Shown: positions 42,579 through 51,205, numbered from the stretch's first letter. The stretch: DNA of 55,283 nt from Leucobacter zeae (GCF_016758175.1 NZ_QYAB01000001.1:156217-211499); one strand, 5' to 3'. A program made the numbers and translations. The notes: a model not told the origin generated them from the letters alone.

Positions 42579-43595
42579 ATGCGACAGACCTCGTTCCGCC
42601 GCCGCGCGCTCGCGCTCACCGGCATCGCCGCCGCGGCAGCGCTCACGTTCTCCGCCTGCTCGGGCACCGGCTCCGAAGACGGCGGCGACGCCGCCGAGAA
42701 GATCACCGTCGGCATCAGCCAGTTCGCGCCGCACCCGGCGCTCGACGCGGCGACCGAGGGCTTCAAGGAGGCCTTCGCCGACGCGGGGTACGTCGAGGGC
42801 GAGACCGTCGAGTTCGACCTGCAGAACGCCCAGGGCGAGCAGCAGAACGCGGTGACGATCGCGCAGGAGTTCTCCACCTCCGACCTCGACGCCGTGCTCG
42901 CCGTCGCGACCCCGGCCGCCCAGGCGGCCGCCCAGGCCATCACCGAGGTGCCCGTCCTCTTCACCGCGGTCACCGACGCCGTCGAGGCCGAGCTCGTCGA
43001 GTCGAACGAGCAGCCCGGTTCGAACGTCACCGGCACGAGCGACGCCGTTCCCGCCGAGGCGCTGCAGGGGCAGTTCGACCTCATCAAGGAGCTCGTGCCC
43101 GATGCCAAGAAGGTCGGCATCGTCTACGCGTCCGGCGAGGTGAACTCCGAGGTCCAGGTCAAGGACGCGACGAAGGTCGCCGACGGCATGGGGATCGAGA
43201 TCGTGACCCAGACCGTGACCACCGCGAACGACATCGCGCAGGCCACCGAGGCCCTCGGCGACGTCGACGCCATCTACGTGCCCACCGACAACATGGTCGT
43301 GACCGGCGTCGCGGCCCTCATCCAGGTCGCCGAGGAGCAGAAGATCCCCGTGATCGCGGCCGAGGCGGGCACCGTCGAGAGCGGCGCGATCGCCACGATG
43401 GGCATCGACTACCACGCGCTCGGCAAGCAGACCGGCGAGATGGCCGTCAAGATCCTCAAGGACGGCGCGGATCCCGCGGACATGGCCGTCGAGACGGCGA
43501 CCACGCTCGCCAACACGGTCAACCCGGGCGCGGCCGAGCGCATGGGCGTGAAGCTCCCCGAGTCGATCACGAAGGACGCCGACGTCGTCGAGTAA
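42579..43595 (+). CDS. ABC transporter substrate-binding lipoprotein (TrpX-like)
   Basis: The 338-residue protein has a lipoprotein signal peptide (lipobox TFSAC, Cys27) and belongs to the ABC_sub_bind family: KITVGISQFAPHPALDAATE, LDAVLAVATPAAQAA, VPVLFTAVTDAVEAELV, SGAIATMGIDYHALGKQTGE. Relatives next to this type of permease and ATPase bind tryptophan or other aromatic amino acids in streptococci (TrpXYZ). The two transport genes follow. Substrate assignment here is by homology only. A strong hairpin separates it from the permease gene. Confidence 0.87.
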   Translation: MRQTSFRRRALALTGIAAAAALTFSACSGTGSEDGGDAAEKITVGISQFAPHPALDAATEGFKEAFADAGYVEGETVEFDLQNAQGEQQNAVTIAQEFSTSDLDAVLAVATPAAQAAAQAITEVPVLFTAVTDAVEAELVESNEQPGSNVTGTSDAVPAEALQGQFDLIKELVPDAKKVGIVYASGEVNSEVQVKDATKVADGMGIEIVTQTVTTANDIAQATEALGDVDAIYVPTDNMVVTGVAALIQVAEEQKIPVIAAEAGTVESGAIATMGIDYHALGKQTGEMAVKILKDGADPADMAVETATTLANTVNPGAAERMGVKLPESITKDADVVE

Positions 43596-43619
43596 CCGGG
43601 CGGCGGCGCAGCCGCTCCC

Positions 43620-43659
43620 GCAGCGGGCGGTCGGGCTCGAACGCCCGACCGCCCGCTGC
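43620..43659 (+). terminator. Intercistronic hairpin (attenuator or mRNA stabiliser)
   Basis: A perfect 17-bp GC-rich stem (43620-43636 with 43643-43659) with loop TCGAAC lies between the binding-protein and permease genes. Such hairpins often protect the 3' end of the upstream message, so that binding protein is made in excess of the membrane parts. No T tract follows, so read-through is likely. Confidence 0.7.
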
Positions 43660-43694
43660 CACGACCACACCACACGAACGAACAGGATCACCGC

Positions 43695-44675
43695 ATGATC
43701 GGCGCACTCGAGCTCGGCCTCATCTACGGGGTGATGGCACTGGGGGTCTACCTGACCTTCCGCGTGCTGAACTTCCCGGACCTCACGGTCGACGGCAGCT
43801 TCACCACGGGCGCGGCGACCGCGGGCGCCCTGATCACGCTCGGCCACAGCCCCGTGCTCGCGACGCTCGCCGGCGCCGGCGCCGGCCTCGTCGCGGGCGC
43901 CGTCACGGGCGTGCTGCACACGAAGGGGCGGATCGACGGGCTCCTCGCCGGGATCCTGACCATGATCGCGCTCTGGTCGATCAACCTGCGCATCATGGGG
44001 ACCACGAAACCCGACGCCACGGGCACCTCGAACCTGCCGCTGCTCCGCGCGGACACCGTATTCACGCCGCTCCGCGACGCCGACATCGACAAGACCTGGA
44101 TGAGCCTCGCCATCATCTTCGTCGGCGTCATGCTGGTCAAGCTCGTCGTCGACTGGTTCCTCTCCACGAACCTCGGCCTCGCGATCCAGGCCACCGGAGA
44201 CAACGGCCCCATGATCGCGAGCTTCGGCGTCAGCACCGACGGCACCAAGATCCTCACCCTCGCCCTCTCCAACGGCCTCGTCGCCGGCTGCGGCGCGCTC
44301 GTCGCCCAGTACCAGGGCTTCGCCGACATCAGCATGGGCATCGGCCTCATCCTCGTCGGCCTCGCATCGGTGATCCTGGGCCAGGCGATCCTCGGCCAGC
44401 GCTTCATCTGGATCGCCAGTTTCGCGGTCGTCTTCGGCGCCGTGCTGTACCGCATGATCATCTTCGGCGCACTCAAGGTCGGCCTCGACCCCAACGACAT
44501 GAAGCTCATCACCGCGCTGCTCGTCATCGCCGCGCTGCTGCTGCCGCGCTGGGGCTTCCTGAAGAAGCTCCCCTCGTTGCGCGACCGCGGGGGCCGGGTG
44601 GCGCCGCGGGAACCGGCACCCGAGCCGGCGCCGGCGCTCGCTGCGGCCGCCTCCACCGGGACCGAAGGGAAGTAG
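43695..44675 (+). CDS. ABC transporter permease (TrpY-like)
   Basis: The 326-residue permease of the branched-chain-type family has about 9 membrane helices. Conserved stretches are LIYGVMALGVYLTFRVLNFP, LTVDGSFTTGAA and ATGDNGPMIASFGVSTDGTK. The last is the cytoplasmic loop that contacts the ATPase. A Pro/Ala-rich cytoplasmic tail follows the last helix. It forms the channel for the solute delivered by the preceding lipoprotein. The ATPase gene starts 4 bases after its stop. Confidence 0.9.
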   Translation: MIGALELGLIYGVMALGVYLTFRVLNFPDLTVDGSFTTGAATAGALITLGHSPVLATLAGAGAGLVAGAVTGVLHTKGRIDGLLAGILTMIALWSINLRIMGTTKPDATGTSNLPLLRADTVFTPLRDADIDKTWMSLAIIFVGVMLVKLVVDWFLSTNLGLAIQATGDNGPMIASFGVSTDGTKILTLALSNGLVAGCGALVAQYQGFADISMGIGLILVGLASVILGQAILGQRFIWIASFAVVFGAVLYRMIIFGALKVGLDPNDMKLITALLVIAALLLPRWGFLKKLPSLRDRGGRVAPREPAPEPAPALAAAASTGTEGK

Positions 44676-44679
44676 CACG

Positions 44680-45471
44680 ATGCTCGTCATCGACCAGATC
44701 CAGAAGACGTTCTTCCCCGGCACCGTCAACGAGCGCCGCGCGCTCGCGGGCCTCAGCCTGCGGCTCGAGGAGGGCGACTTCGTCACCGTCATCGGCTCGA
44801 ACGGCGCGGGCAAGTCCACCCTGCTCAACGCGATCTCGGGGCGCTACGGGGTCGACTCGGGGCTCATCGAGATCGACGGCCGCCGGGTGAACCGCCTCAA
44901 GGAGCACCAGCGCGCGAAGTACATCGGGCGCGTGTTCCAGGACCCGATGGCCGGCACGGCGCCGAGCCTGACGATCGAGCAGAACCTCGCGCTCGCGCTG
45001 CGCCGGGGGAAGGCGCGCGGCCTGGGCCCGGCGCTCAGCCGCGGCCAGCGCGAGCGCTTCCGCGAGGAGCTGCGCTCGCTCGAGCTCGGCCTCGAGAACC
45101 GCATGACGGCCAAGGTCGGCCTGCTCTCGGGCGGGCAGCGCCAGGCGCTCTCGCTGCTGATGGCCGGGTTCACGCACCCGAGCATCCTGCTGCTCGACGA
45201 GCACACCGCGGCGCTCGACCCGCAGCGGGCGGCGCTCGTGACCGAGCTCACCGACCGCATCGTGTCGCAGGGCGGCCTCACCACGCTGATGGTCACCCAC
45301 AACATGGAGCAGGCGCTGCGACTCGGCAACCGCCTCGTCATGATGCACGAGGGCGACATCGTCTTCGAGGCCTCCGCCGAGGAGAAGCAGAGCCTCACGG
45401 TGCCCGGCCTCCTCGCCGAGTTCGCGAAGATCAAGGGCGCCCAGCTCGACGACCGCGCGCTGCTCGCGTAG
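44680..45471 (+). CDS. ABC transporter ATP-binding protein (TrpZ-like)
   Basis: The 263-residue ATPase has Walker A GSNGAGKST, signature LSGGQRQALS, Walker B ILLLDEHTAAL and switch His in MVTHN. DEH in place of the usual DEP is typical of this subfamily. GGGAAG precedes ATG 44680. It completes a three-gene importer with the lipoprotein and permease genes upstream. After the stop come two copies of GGATCCTGCTCGCGGG (45498-45529) before the next gene. Confidence 0.93.
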   Translation: MLVIDQIQKTFFPGTVNERRALAGLSLRLEEGDFVTVIGSNGAGKSTLLNAISGRYGVDSGLIEIDGRRVNRLKEHQRAKYIGRVFQDPMAGTAPSLTIEQNLALALRRGKARGLGPALSRGQRERFREELRSLELGLENRMTAKVGLLSGGQRQALSLLMAGFTHPSILLLDEHTAALDPQRAALVTELTDRIVSQGGLTTLMVTHNMEQALRLGNRLVMMHEGDIVFEASAEEKQSLTVPGLLAEFAKIKGAQLDDRALLA

Positions 45472-45567
45472 CGGCCGCTCGGCTCGCTGCGCGCGCGGAT
45501 CCTGCTCGCGGGGATCCTGCTCGCGGGGCGTCGGCGCGCGCTCCCGGAGTTTCCCTGCGGCTCGCCC

Positions 45568-45573
45568 TACAGT
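45568..45573 (+). promoter_or_regulatory. -10 element, leaderless type, for the PutA-like gene
   Basis: TACAGT ends 6 nt before ATG 45580. No Shine-Dalgarno sequence is present. Confidence 0.55.
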
Positions 45574-45579
45574 GGGGTC

Positions 45580-48500
45580 ATGGCAGCTGAATCCTTGGTG
45601 CAGGGGGAGGCCTGGAGCGACGCGGTCGATCGCGCAGAGGCGCTGACCGACGGGTGGATCGCGGCGCTCCGCTCGCGCGATGGCGCGTCGGGCCCCGACC
45701 TCCTCGGCGGGCTCCAGCGCGACGCCGAGGGATTCGAGTTCACCCGGCGGCTGCTCGAGATGGTGGCGGGGACCGAGGACGCCTTCGCGTCGGCCATCGG
45801 CTTCCGCGAGGTCGCCCACGAGGCGCCGAAGTCGTTGCCCGCGCGCGACCGGTTCGTCGTGCGCGCCGGGGGCGCGGCCTCGATCGGGCTGCCCTGGGCG
45901 GTCATGCCCGTCGCGCGCCGGTGGCTGCGCGAGCGGGTCTCCGGGCTCGTGCTCGCCACGCGGCTCCCCTCCGAGGGCTCCGCGTCCGGGCGCCTCACCG
46001 GGCTCGGCGACGCCCTGCGGCGATCCGCCGATCTCGGGATCATCCCGGTCTCGCAGCCGCTCGGAGACGCGATCCACGGACCCGCGGGCGCCGCGGCCGA
46101 GGTTGCGCGGCTCGTGGCGCTCGCGCAGCACGCCGTCGTCGGCCACCTCGTGGTCGACCCGGCGCGCATCGCGCCGGGCGGAACCGACTGGTCGGCCGAC
46201 GACGACGTCGCGCGGGCGGCCGAGGCGCTCGGTCCGATCCTCGCGGCGGCAGCCGAGCACGGGACCACGGTCCACATCGAGCCGGGCAGCGTGCGCTGGG
46301 CGCGCCTCGTCCCCGACCTGCTGGCGCGCGCCCTCGCGGACCCGGCGCTCGACCGCGCTCGCGTCGGCGCGCGGCTGATGGCCGAGCTGCCCGAGTCGCG
46401 CGAGATGTACGACCGGTTGAGCCGCTGGGCTCAGCGGCGCGTCGCCGACGGAGGGGCTCCGGCCGAGGTGGTCATCGGGATCGGGGGCGTCGCCGGCCAC
46501 GAGCGCGTCGCGTCGATCCTCAGCGGGCTCGCGGTGCCCGTGCTCGAGGACCGCGGAGCCGTCGCGGCCCAGCTGCTGCGCCTGGTCGAGCTCGCGCTCC
46601 ATCCGGGGCGTGCGGCGGTGCTCCGGCCGGTCATCGCGAGCGAGGACGCGTTCGTGCTCGGCGGGGTGGCCGCGCTCGCGGACCGGCTCGGTTCCGCGGC
46701 GCTGTGCTCCGTGCAGCTGCGCAGCGGAGTCGTGCCGGGCCTCGCCGAGATCCTTGCGGGCGCGGGCGGCGCGGGCGGCGCGGGCGTCGAGGTGCGGCTC
46801 GTCGTACCGGTGATCTCGCCGCGCGAGTTCGGGGGAGCGGTCGACATGCTCGTCGGATTCGCGGCCGAGGCGGCGGACCCGGAATCGTCAGTCTCGCGCC
46901 TCGAGCGGGTGCTGGCGCCTGAGCCGGAGGGGGCCGAGGCGCGGGCCGCGGGGCACGCCGAGTTCCGCGAGGCGGCCATCGCTGCGGCGGAGTGCCATCC
47001 GGCATCGCACCGCACCCAGCTGCGGGCCAGGGAGTGGGATCCGACGGAGCGCGACAGCGCGCTCTTCTATCGGCCGCCCGAGGACCCCGTCGCGTTCGAC
47101 ACGGGCGGCCTCACCGCGGCGGTGCTCGGGCTCGGACGCGGGTCGGGAGGCGGGTTCGCCCTCGAAGCCGTGGTGCCGCCGAAGCCGATCCCCGTCGTCT
47201 CTGCGTCGGGGTTCGTGAACGAGCCGCCGACCGATGCCACGGTCGCGGCGAATCGCGAGTGGGCGCGCGACCTGCTGCGGCGTTCGGCCGCGCAGGCGGA
47301 GGGCGACGACGCGGCCAACGCGACGGTCGCACTCTCGCAGGCGGACCTCGACCCGGCCGTCGCGGCACTGCAGGCCAGGGAATCGGGCGAGCGCTGGGGC
47401 GAGGTCGCGCCGCAACTGCGGTCCTCTCGGCTGCGGCGCGCGGCGCTCGCGACCGCCGCGGCGCGCGACCGGCTGCTGCAGGTGATCGCCGCCGACACCG
47501 GCGCCCCGATCGCGGAGCTCGACGCCGAGGTCGACGACATCGTCGACGCCGCCAGGTACGCCGGCCTGCTCGCGGAGCGACTCGCAGTGGTGCGCGGCGC
47601 GACCTTCGTCTCGGGCGGGCTCGTGCTCGTCGCAGCGGAGGCCGGGCGGCCGCTCTCGGAGCAGGCGGAGGCCGTGCTCGGCGCGCTGGCCGCGGGCAAC
47701 GGAGTGCTCTGGTCGGTGCCGCAGCGGCTCGCGGGGTCGGCCGCGGCGCTGGTCGAGGAGTGGGAGATCGGCGGCCTTCCGCGCGGTGCGGTGCATCTCG
47801 AAGCGGTCGCGGTGCCCGGCACGCTGCCCCGGCTCGCCGCCCGGCCCGATACCGACCGGGCGATCGTGCTCGGCCGCCGCGCGACCGCGCATGAACTCGC
47901 GCGCCGCCGCCCCGACCTCCAGATCGAGGGCGGGTTCACGGTGCTCGGGTCGACGGTCGTCACCCCCTCGGCCGACCTCGACGCGGCGATCCGGGATGCC
48001 GTGGCGTCCGCCTTCCGCGGGGCGGGCGCGCACCCGCGGAGCGCGCAGCGGCTGATCCTCGTCGGCAGTGTCGCGCGCTCGAAGCGGTTCCGAGAAGGGC
48101 TGGCCGACGCCGTCCGCGCGCTGCGCGCGGGGGACTCGGCGCGGCCGGGCGACCGCGATCCGCTCGGCTTCGACCTGGGGCCGCTCGCGGTCGACCCGGG
48201 AGAGTCCGGCCTGCGCGCGCTGACCGAGCTCGGCCGGGGCGAGGAGTGGCTCGTGGAGCCGCAGCGGCTGGACGACGCCGGGCGGCTCTGGAGCCCGGGG
48301 GTGCGCACCGGTGTCGCCGCCTCGTCGCGGTTCTGGGAGGACGCGGCAGGGATGCCCGTGATCGGCGTCGTCTCCGTGCACACGCTCGCCGAGGCGATCC
48401 GCGTGCAGAACTCCGCGGGGTCCGGCGCGGCCGCCGGCCTGCAGAGCAACGACCCCGACGAGGTGCTGGAGTGGCTCGCCGGCGCCGAAGCCGCGGCGCT

Positions 48501-49308
48501 GTCGATCAACCGGCCGACCACCGAGGCGCGGATCGAACGCCAGCCCGGCGGCGGGTGGAACGACGCGGTCATGGGGATCCCGGCGCTCAGCGGCGGGCCC
48601 AACCGCATGCTCACGCTCGGCACCTGGGTGCCCCGCGAGGGCACGCGCAGCGAAACGCTGCACCTCCGCGGGCTCGACCCAGAGGTGCAGGTGCTCATCG
48701 AGGCCGCGCAGGCGAGCATCGAGTACGAGGAGTTCGACCAGCTGCGGCGTGCGGCCCTCGCCGACGCGCTCGCGTGGCGCACCTCGTTCGGCGTCGAGCG
48801 CGACGAGATCGGGCTGCAGGTCGAGCGGAACGTGCTCCGCTACCACCCCGTCGTCACGCAGATCCGGCTCGCCGAGGGCGGCTCGGTGACGGCGCTCGTG
48901 CGGGTGCTCGCTGCCGCTCTGCTCGTGCGCGCACCCGTGGCGGTGTCGACGGGGGAGGTGCTGCCGCCCGAGGTGAGCCGGGTGCTCGAGCACCTGGCGC
49001 TCGAGGTGTCGCTCGAGCGCGACGAGGACTGGATGGAGCGGCTCGCCGTGTCGGGTCCCGAAGGACCAGAGGGCGTACCCGCTGCGCGTCTCAGGCTGAT
49101 CGACGGCGACCGCGTGCGCGCCGCGGAGTGGATGGGCGGGCTGGATCGCGCCGCGCTCTGGGCGGATCCGGTCACGATGGCCGGTCCGGTGGAGCTGCTC
49201 ACGCTGCTGCGGGAGCAGTCGGTGTCGGCGCGGGCGCACAAGCACGGACTGTGCGTGCCGGTGCCCGGACTCGATGAGCTCCTCGATGGGGGCGGGCCGG
49301 CCGGCTGA
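45580..49308 (+). CDS. PutA-like bifunctional proline/P5C dehydrogenase homologue, probably catalytically degenerate
   Basis: The 1,242 residues follow the actinobacterial PutA plan: an N-terminal proline dehydrogenase-like barrel (about 20-460), a linker, and a C-terminal aldehyde dehydrogenase-like domain (about 560-1,040) plus a tail. Framework motifs remain, such as LPWAVMPVARRWLRERVSGL, VVTPSADLDAA, ILVGSVARSKRF and NRPTTEARIERQPGGGW. Expected catalytic motifs do not: where P5C dehydrogenases have GQxCSA, this protein has GAHPRSA, with Pro819 in the Cys position, and the barrel lacks a KGAYW- or KGAN-like segment. The 3.7-kb frame is intact, so it is probably a kept pseudoenzyme or has a new role. 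The comparison is from memory of the family. A normal putA may exist elsewhere. Confidence 0.72.
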   Translation: MAAESLVQGEAWSDAVDRAEALTDGWIAALRSRDGASGPDLLGGLQRDAEGFEFTRRLLEMVAGTEDAFASAIGFREVAHEAPKSLPARDRFVVRAGGAASIGLPWAVMPVARRWLRERVSGLVLATRLPSEGSASGRLTGLGDALRRSADLGIIPVSQPLGDAIHGPAGAAAEVARLVALAQHAVVGHLVVDPARIAPGGTDWSADDDVARAAEALGPILAAAAEHGTTVHIEPGSVRWARLVPDLLARALADPALDRARVGARLMAELPESREMYDRLSRWAQRRVADGGAPAEVVIGIGGVAGHERVASILSGLAVPVLEDRGAVAAQLLRLVELALHPGRAAVLRPVIASEDAFVLGGVAALADRLGSAALCSVQLRSGVVPGLAEILAGAGGAGGAGVEVRLVVPVISPREFGGAVDMLVGFAAEAADPESSVSRLERVLAPEPEGAEARAAGHAEFREAAIAAAECHPASHRTQLRAREWDPTERDSALFYRPPEDPVAFDTGGLTAAVLGLGRGSGGGFALEAVVPPKPIPVVSASGFVNEPPTDATVAANREWARDLLRRSAAQAEGDDAANATVALSQADLDPAVAALQARESGERWGEVAPQLRSSRLRRAALATAAARDRLLQVIAADTGAPIAELDAEVDDIVDAARYAGLLAERLAVVRGATFVSGGLVLVAAEAGRPLSEQAEAVLGALAAGNGVLWSVPQRLAGSAAALVEEWEIGGLPRGAVHLEAVAVPGTLPRLAARPDTDRAIVLGRRATAHELARRRPDLQIEGGFTVLGSTVVTPSADLDAAIRDAVASAFRGAGAHPRSAQRLILVGSVARSKRFREGLADAVRALRAGDSARPGDRDPLGFDLGPLAVDPGESGLRALTELGRGEEWLVEPQRLDDAGRLWSPGVRTGVAASSRFWEDAAGMPVIGVVSVHTLAEAIRVQNSAGSGAAAGLQSNDPDEVLEWLAGAEAAALSINRPTTEARIERQPGGGWNDAVMGIPALSGGPNRMLTLGTWVPREGTRSETLHLRGLDPEVQVLIEAAQASIEYEEFDQLRRAALADALAWRTSFGVERDEIGLQVERNVLRYHPVVTQIRLAEGGSVTALVRVLAAALLVRAPVAVSTGEVLPPEVSRVLEHLALEVSLERDEDWMERLAVSGPEGPEGVPAARLRLIDGDRVRAAEWMGGLDRAALWADPVTMAGPVELLTLLREQSVSARAHKHGLCVPVPGLDELLDGGGPAG

Positions 49309-49383
49309 GGCGCGGGGCGCCGGTCGGTGCTGCCGGGCCGGCCGGTGCTCCTGATCCGACCGGAGCTCGGGGTTCGGTCAGCG

Positions 49384-49848
49384 CTATCCGATCCGCATCG
49401 GCAGGTGCGGGATGCCGTCCTCGAGGAACTCCTCGCCGCTCGGCACGAAGCCGAAGCGGCCGTACCACTCGGAGAGGTGGGCCTGCGCGTGGATGAGGAT
49501 CGGGCCGCCCGCGCACGCGTCGATCGCGGCGCGCAGCAGCTCCGCGGCGATCCCGCGCCCGCGCCAGGCGGGGTCGGTCACGACGCGGCCGATGCTGCGC
49601 AGGCCCTCTTCGTGGCTGCTCTCGTCGAGGATGCGCACGGTCGCGGCCACCGCGCCGTCGGCGGCCTCGACCCAGAGCTGGATCGAGCCGAGCTCGAGGT
49701 CGCGGCCGTCGAGGTCGAGGTAGACGCAGTCCTGCTCGACGACGAATACCTCCTGGCGCAAGCGCGCGATGCGGTAGAACGTGCTCGTCGGGATCTCGTC
49801 GACGCTGTTCGCGGTGTTGAGGATGAGGTCTTCGGGGAGCGGTGCCAT
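49384..49848 (-). CDS. GNAT-family N-acetyltransferase (ElaA-like)
   Basis: The 154-residue protein matches ElaA-type GNATs: FYRIARLRQEVFVVEQDCVY near the N-terminus, the acetyl-CoA pyrophosphate loop RVVTDPAWRGRGIAAEL, then AQAHLSEWYGRFGFVPSGEE and DGIPHLPM at the end. The acceptor is unknown. ATG 49848 has GGAGGA 7 bases upstream. The frame is open further upstream but runs into the tRNA gene, so that part is rejected. Confidence 0.9.
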   Translation of the reverse strand: MAPLPEDLILNTANSVDEIPTSTFYRIARLRQEVFVVEQDCVYLDLDGRDLELGSIQLWVEAADGAVAATVRILDESSHEEGLRSIGRVVTDPAWRGRGIAAELLRAAIDACAGGPILIHAQAHLSEWYGRFGFVPSGEEFLEDGIPHLPMRIG

Positions 49849-49945
49849 GCCCCGATCCTCCCATGCCGCGGGCGGTGTCCATCCGATTTCCGTTCGGGCC
49901 TGCGAACCTGTAATGTGGTCTCCTGGTCGTGCTCGCACGGCCGAT

Positions 49946-50027
49946 GGCGGATTACCCGAGCGGCCAAAGGGGGCTGACTGTAAATCAGCTGGCACTGCCT
50001 ACGGGGGTTCGAATCCCTCATCCGCCA
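49946..50027 (+). tRNA. tRNA-Tyr (anticodon GTA)
   Basis: An 82-base class II-type tRNA folds cleanly. The acceptor stem is GGCGGAT with ATCCGCC (7 bp) and discriminator A50027. The anticodon stem GCTGA/TCAGC holds loop CTGTAAA with anticodon at 49980-49982. A variable arm follows, then T-loop GTTCGAATC. The 3' CCA is not encoded (CACAG follows). A hairpin terminator follows. Confidence 0.95.
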
Positions 50028-50032
50028 CAGAT

Positions 50033-50069
50033 GAAGAGCCCGGTCAGGATCATCCTGACCGGGCTCTTC
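50033..50069 (+). terminator. Terminator hairpin after tRNA-Tyr
   Basis: GAAGAGCCCGGTCAGG pairs with CCTGACCGGGCTCTTC around a 5-base loop. It begins 6 bases after the tRNA. Only CGCGTT follows, so there is no T tract. Confidence 0.75.
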
Positions 50070-50189
50070 GCGTTGCTGCCGGGTGCGCGATCGCGATTCC
50101 CGCGCCTGATCCCGAGCCGCGCCCGATCCCGCGCGCGGCACCGCGTCTGATTCCGCGCCGACCCCAGCTGTCGCCGAATACCGTTCACC

Positions 50190-50239
50190 GAACTCGATTC
50201 GGCCCCGTTCAGCGGCTCGAACGGGGCCGAATCGAGTTC
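50190..50239. repeat. 21-bp perfect inverted repeat
   Basis: The arms 50190-50210 and 50219-50239 are perfect complements around the loop AGCGGCTC. The loop and its flanking GTTC/GAAC are nearly the same as in the hairpin at 18137-18193. It lies in the non-coding 480 bases between tRNA-Tyr and the DUF2510 gene. Confidence 0.75.
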
Positions 50240-50399
50240 CGTGTGTCATTCCGGGCGCGAGTCGGCGCTGCGGAGGCCGCCGGGAGGTGGATCTGCGGGC
50301 GCCGACCTGTGGATGGATCCGGTTAACGCGTCGCCGCGTCGCACGCGCGGCATCGAATTACACTCGTGTGATTTCGCGGGTATGTTCGACCATCCCCAG

Positions 50400-50475
50400 T
50401 TATGCACACCCTGTCCACAACTGTGTGGATAACTTTTCGATCAAAAACCGGCAGTTACGCACAGAGTTATCCACA
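50400..50475. other. Cluster of five DnaA-box-like sites
   Basis: Within 76 bases lie TTATGCACA (50400-50408), CTGTCCACA (50411-50419), TTATCCACA on the minus strand (50424-50432), TTACGCACA (50455-50463) and TTATCCACA (50467-50475). Two match the classic DnaA box exactly and the others differ by one or two bases. An A/T run (AACTTTTCGATCAAAAAC) lies between boxes 3 and 4. Bases 50401-50460 are 28/60 G+C, far below the surroundings. No dnaA, dnaN or rpmH is nearby, so this may be a DnaA-titration or regulatory site, or a secondary or displaced origin. Confidence 0.75.
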
Positions 50476-50509
50476 GTGTGAACATTTCTTCGAGGATCGA
50501 GGGGGTCCG

Positions 50510-51205
50510 TTACTCGCATCCGACCCCGTCGCCGTCGCGATCGAGGTGGCGGCCGTACCCCGGCTGCCCGACGCGGATGGGCGATGCCCCGGCATCCCGG
50601 ACTGCGGTGCAGTTCTCGTAGGAGGTCGAGGTTGCTGCGGGAGGCTCCGGCGAGGTCGTCGTTGAGGTCGTGGTGTCGGCTTCCTGGCGGCCTTCCGCGG
50701 CGAGCGCGCGCTTCGTGGCTGCCTGTGCTTCTGCCTGCGCCTTCTGGGCCTCTGATTTCGCCTGCTGCGCATTCGCCTGCTCGGTCGCGGCCTCCTCCGT
50801 GGCGGTCTTCGCCTCGAGGACGAGCTTCTTGCGGTCAGCGGTGAACTCCGCCTGCGCTTCCGAGAGGGCCTGGTCCGCCACCTCGGCTGCCTGTTGGGTT
50901 TCGTCCACTTCGGTCTCGAGTGAGTCGACCTGGGTTTCGAGCTCGGTGATCTGTGCGGTGTACCGTCCGGCGTCGCCCGCACCGATGCCGCCCATTGTGC
51001 CCAGTACGAGGCCGGCGGCCCCCGACGCGACGACCAGCCACAGGGGCGCTTTCCGCTTGGGCGGCTTCGGGGTCGTTCGACGCGCGTCGGGCTGCGTCGC
51101 GTGCGGCTTCGGGGCCGTGTGATCGAGCCACTGCCGGCCGTCCCAATATCGAATCTCAGTGCTGTCGGCGGGGTTCTCGTACCATCCGGGAGGAGTGCTG
51201 CTCAT
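50510..51205 (-). CDS. DUF2510 / coiled-coil / excalibur-domain membrane protein
   Basis: The 231-residue protein has four parts. DUF2510 at the N-terminus (PPGWYENPADSTEIRYWDGR, then QWLDHT) is cytoplasmic. One membrane helix follows at about 54-76 (LWLVVASGAAGLVLGTMGG). Then comes a long Ala/Gln/Glu coiled coil (about 82-170) and a Thr/Ser-rich spacer. The C-terminus is an excalibur calcium-binding domain (NCTAVRDAGASPI, RHLDRDGDGVGCE, with the DxDxDG loop and two Cys). The coiled coil probably reaches into the wall space. Function unknown. Its 3' end lies 35 bases from the DnaA-box cluster. Confidence 0.92.
   Translation of the reverse strand: MSSTPPGWYENPADSTEIRYWDGRQWLDHTAPKPHATQPDARRTTPKPPKRKAPLWLVVASGAAGLVLGTMGGIGAGDAGRYTAQITELETQVDSLETEVDETQQAAEVADQALSEAQAEFTADRKKLVLEAKTATEEAATEQANAQQAKSEAQKAQAEAQAATKRALAAEGRQEADTTTSTTTSPEPPAATSTSYENCTAVRDAGASPIRVGQPGYGRHLDRDGDGVGCE

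Noticed and set aside
41805..44828. 1,007-codon frame on the minus strand over the TrpXYZ-like operon
   Set aside because: Antisense to three well-recognised transport proteins; no motif in its translation.
50241..50509. Calling this the chromosomal origin oriC
   Set aside because: The DnaA boxes are real, but dnaA, dnaN, rpmH and gyr genes are absent and skew could not be computed. Reported only as a DnaA-box cluster.
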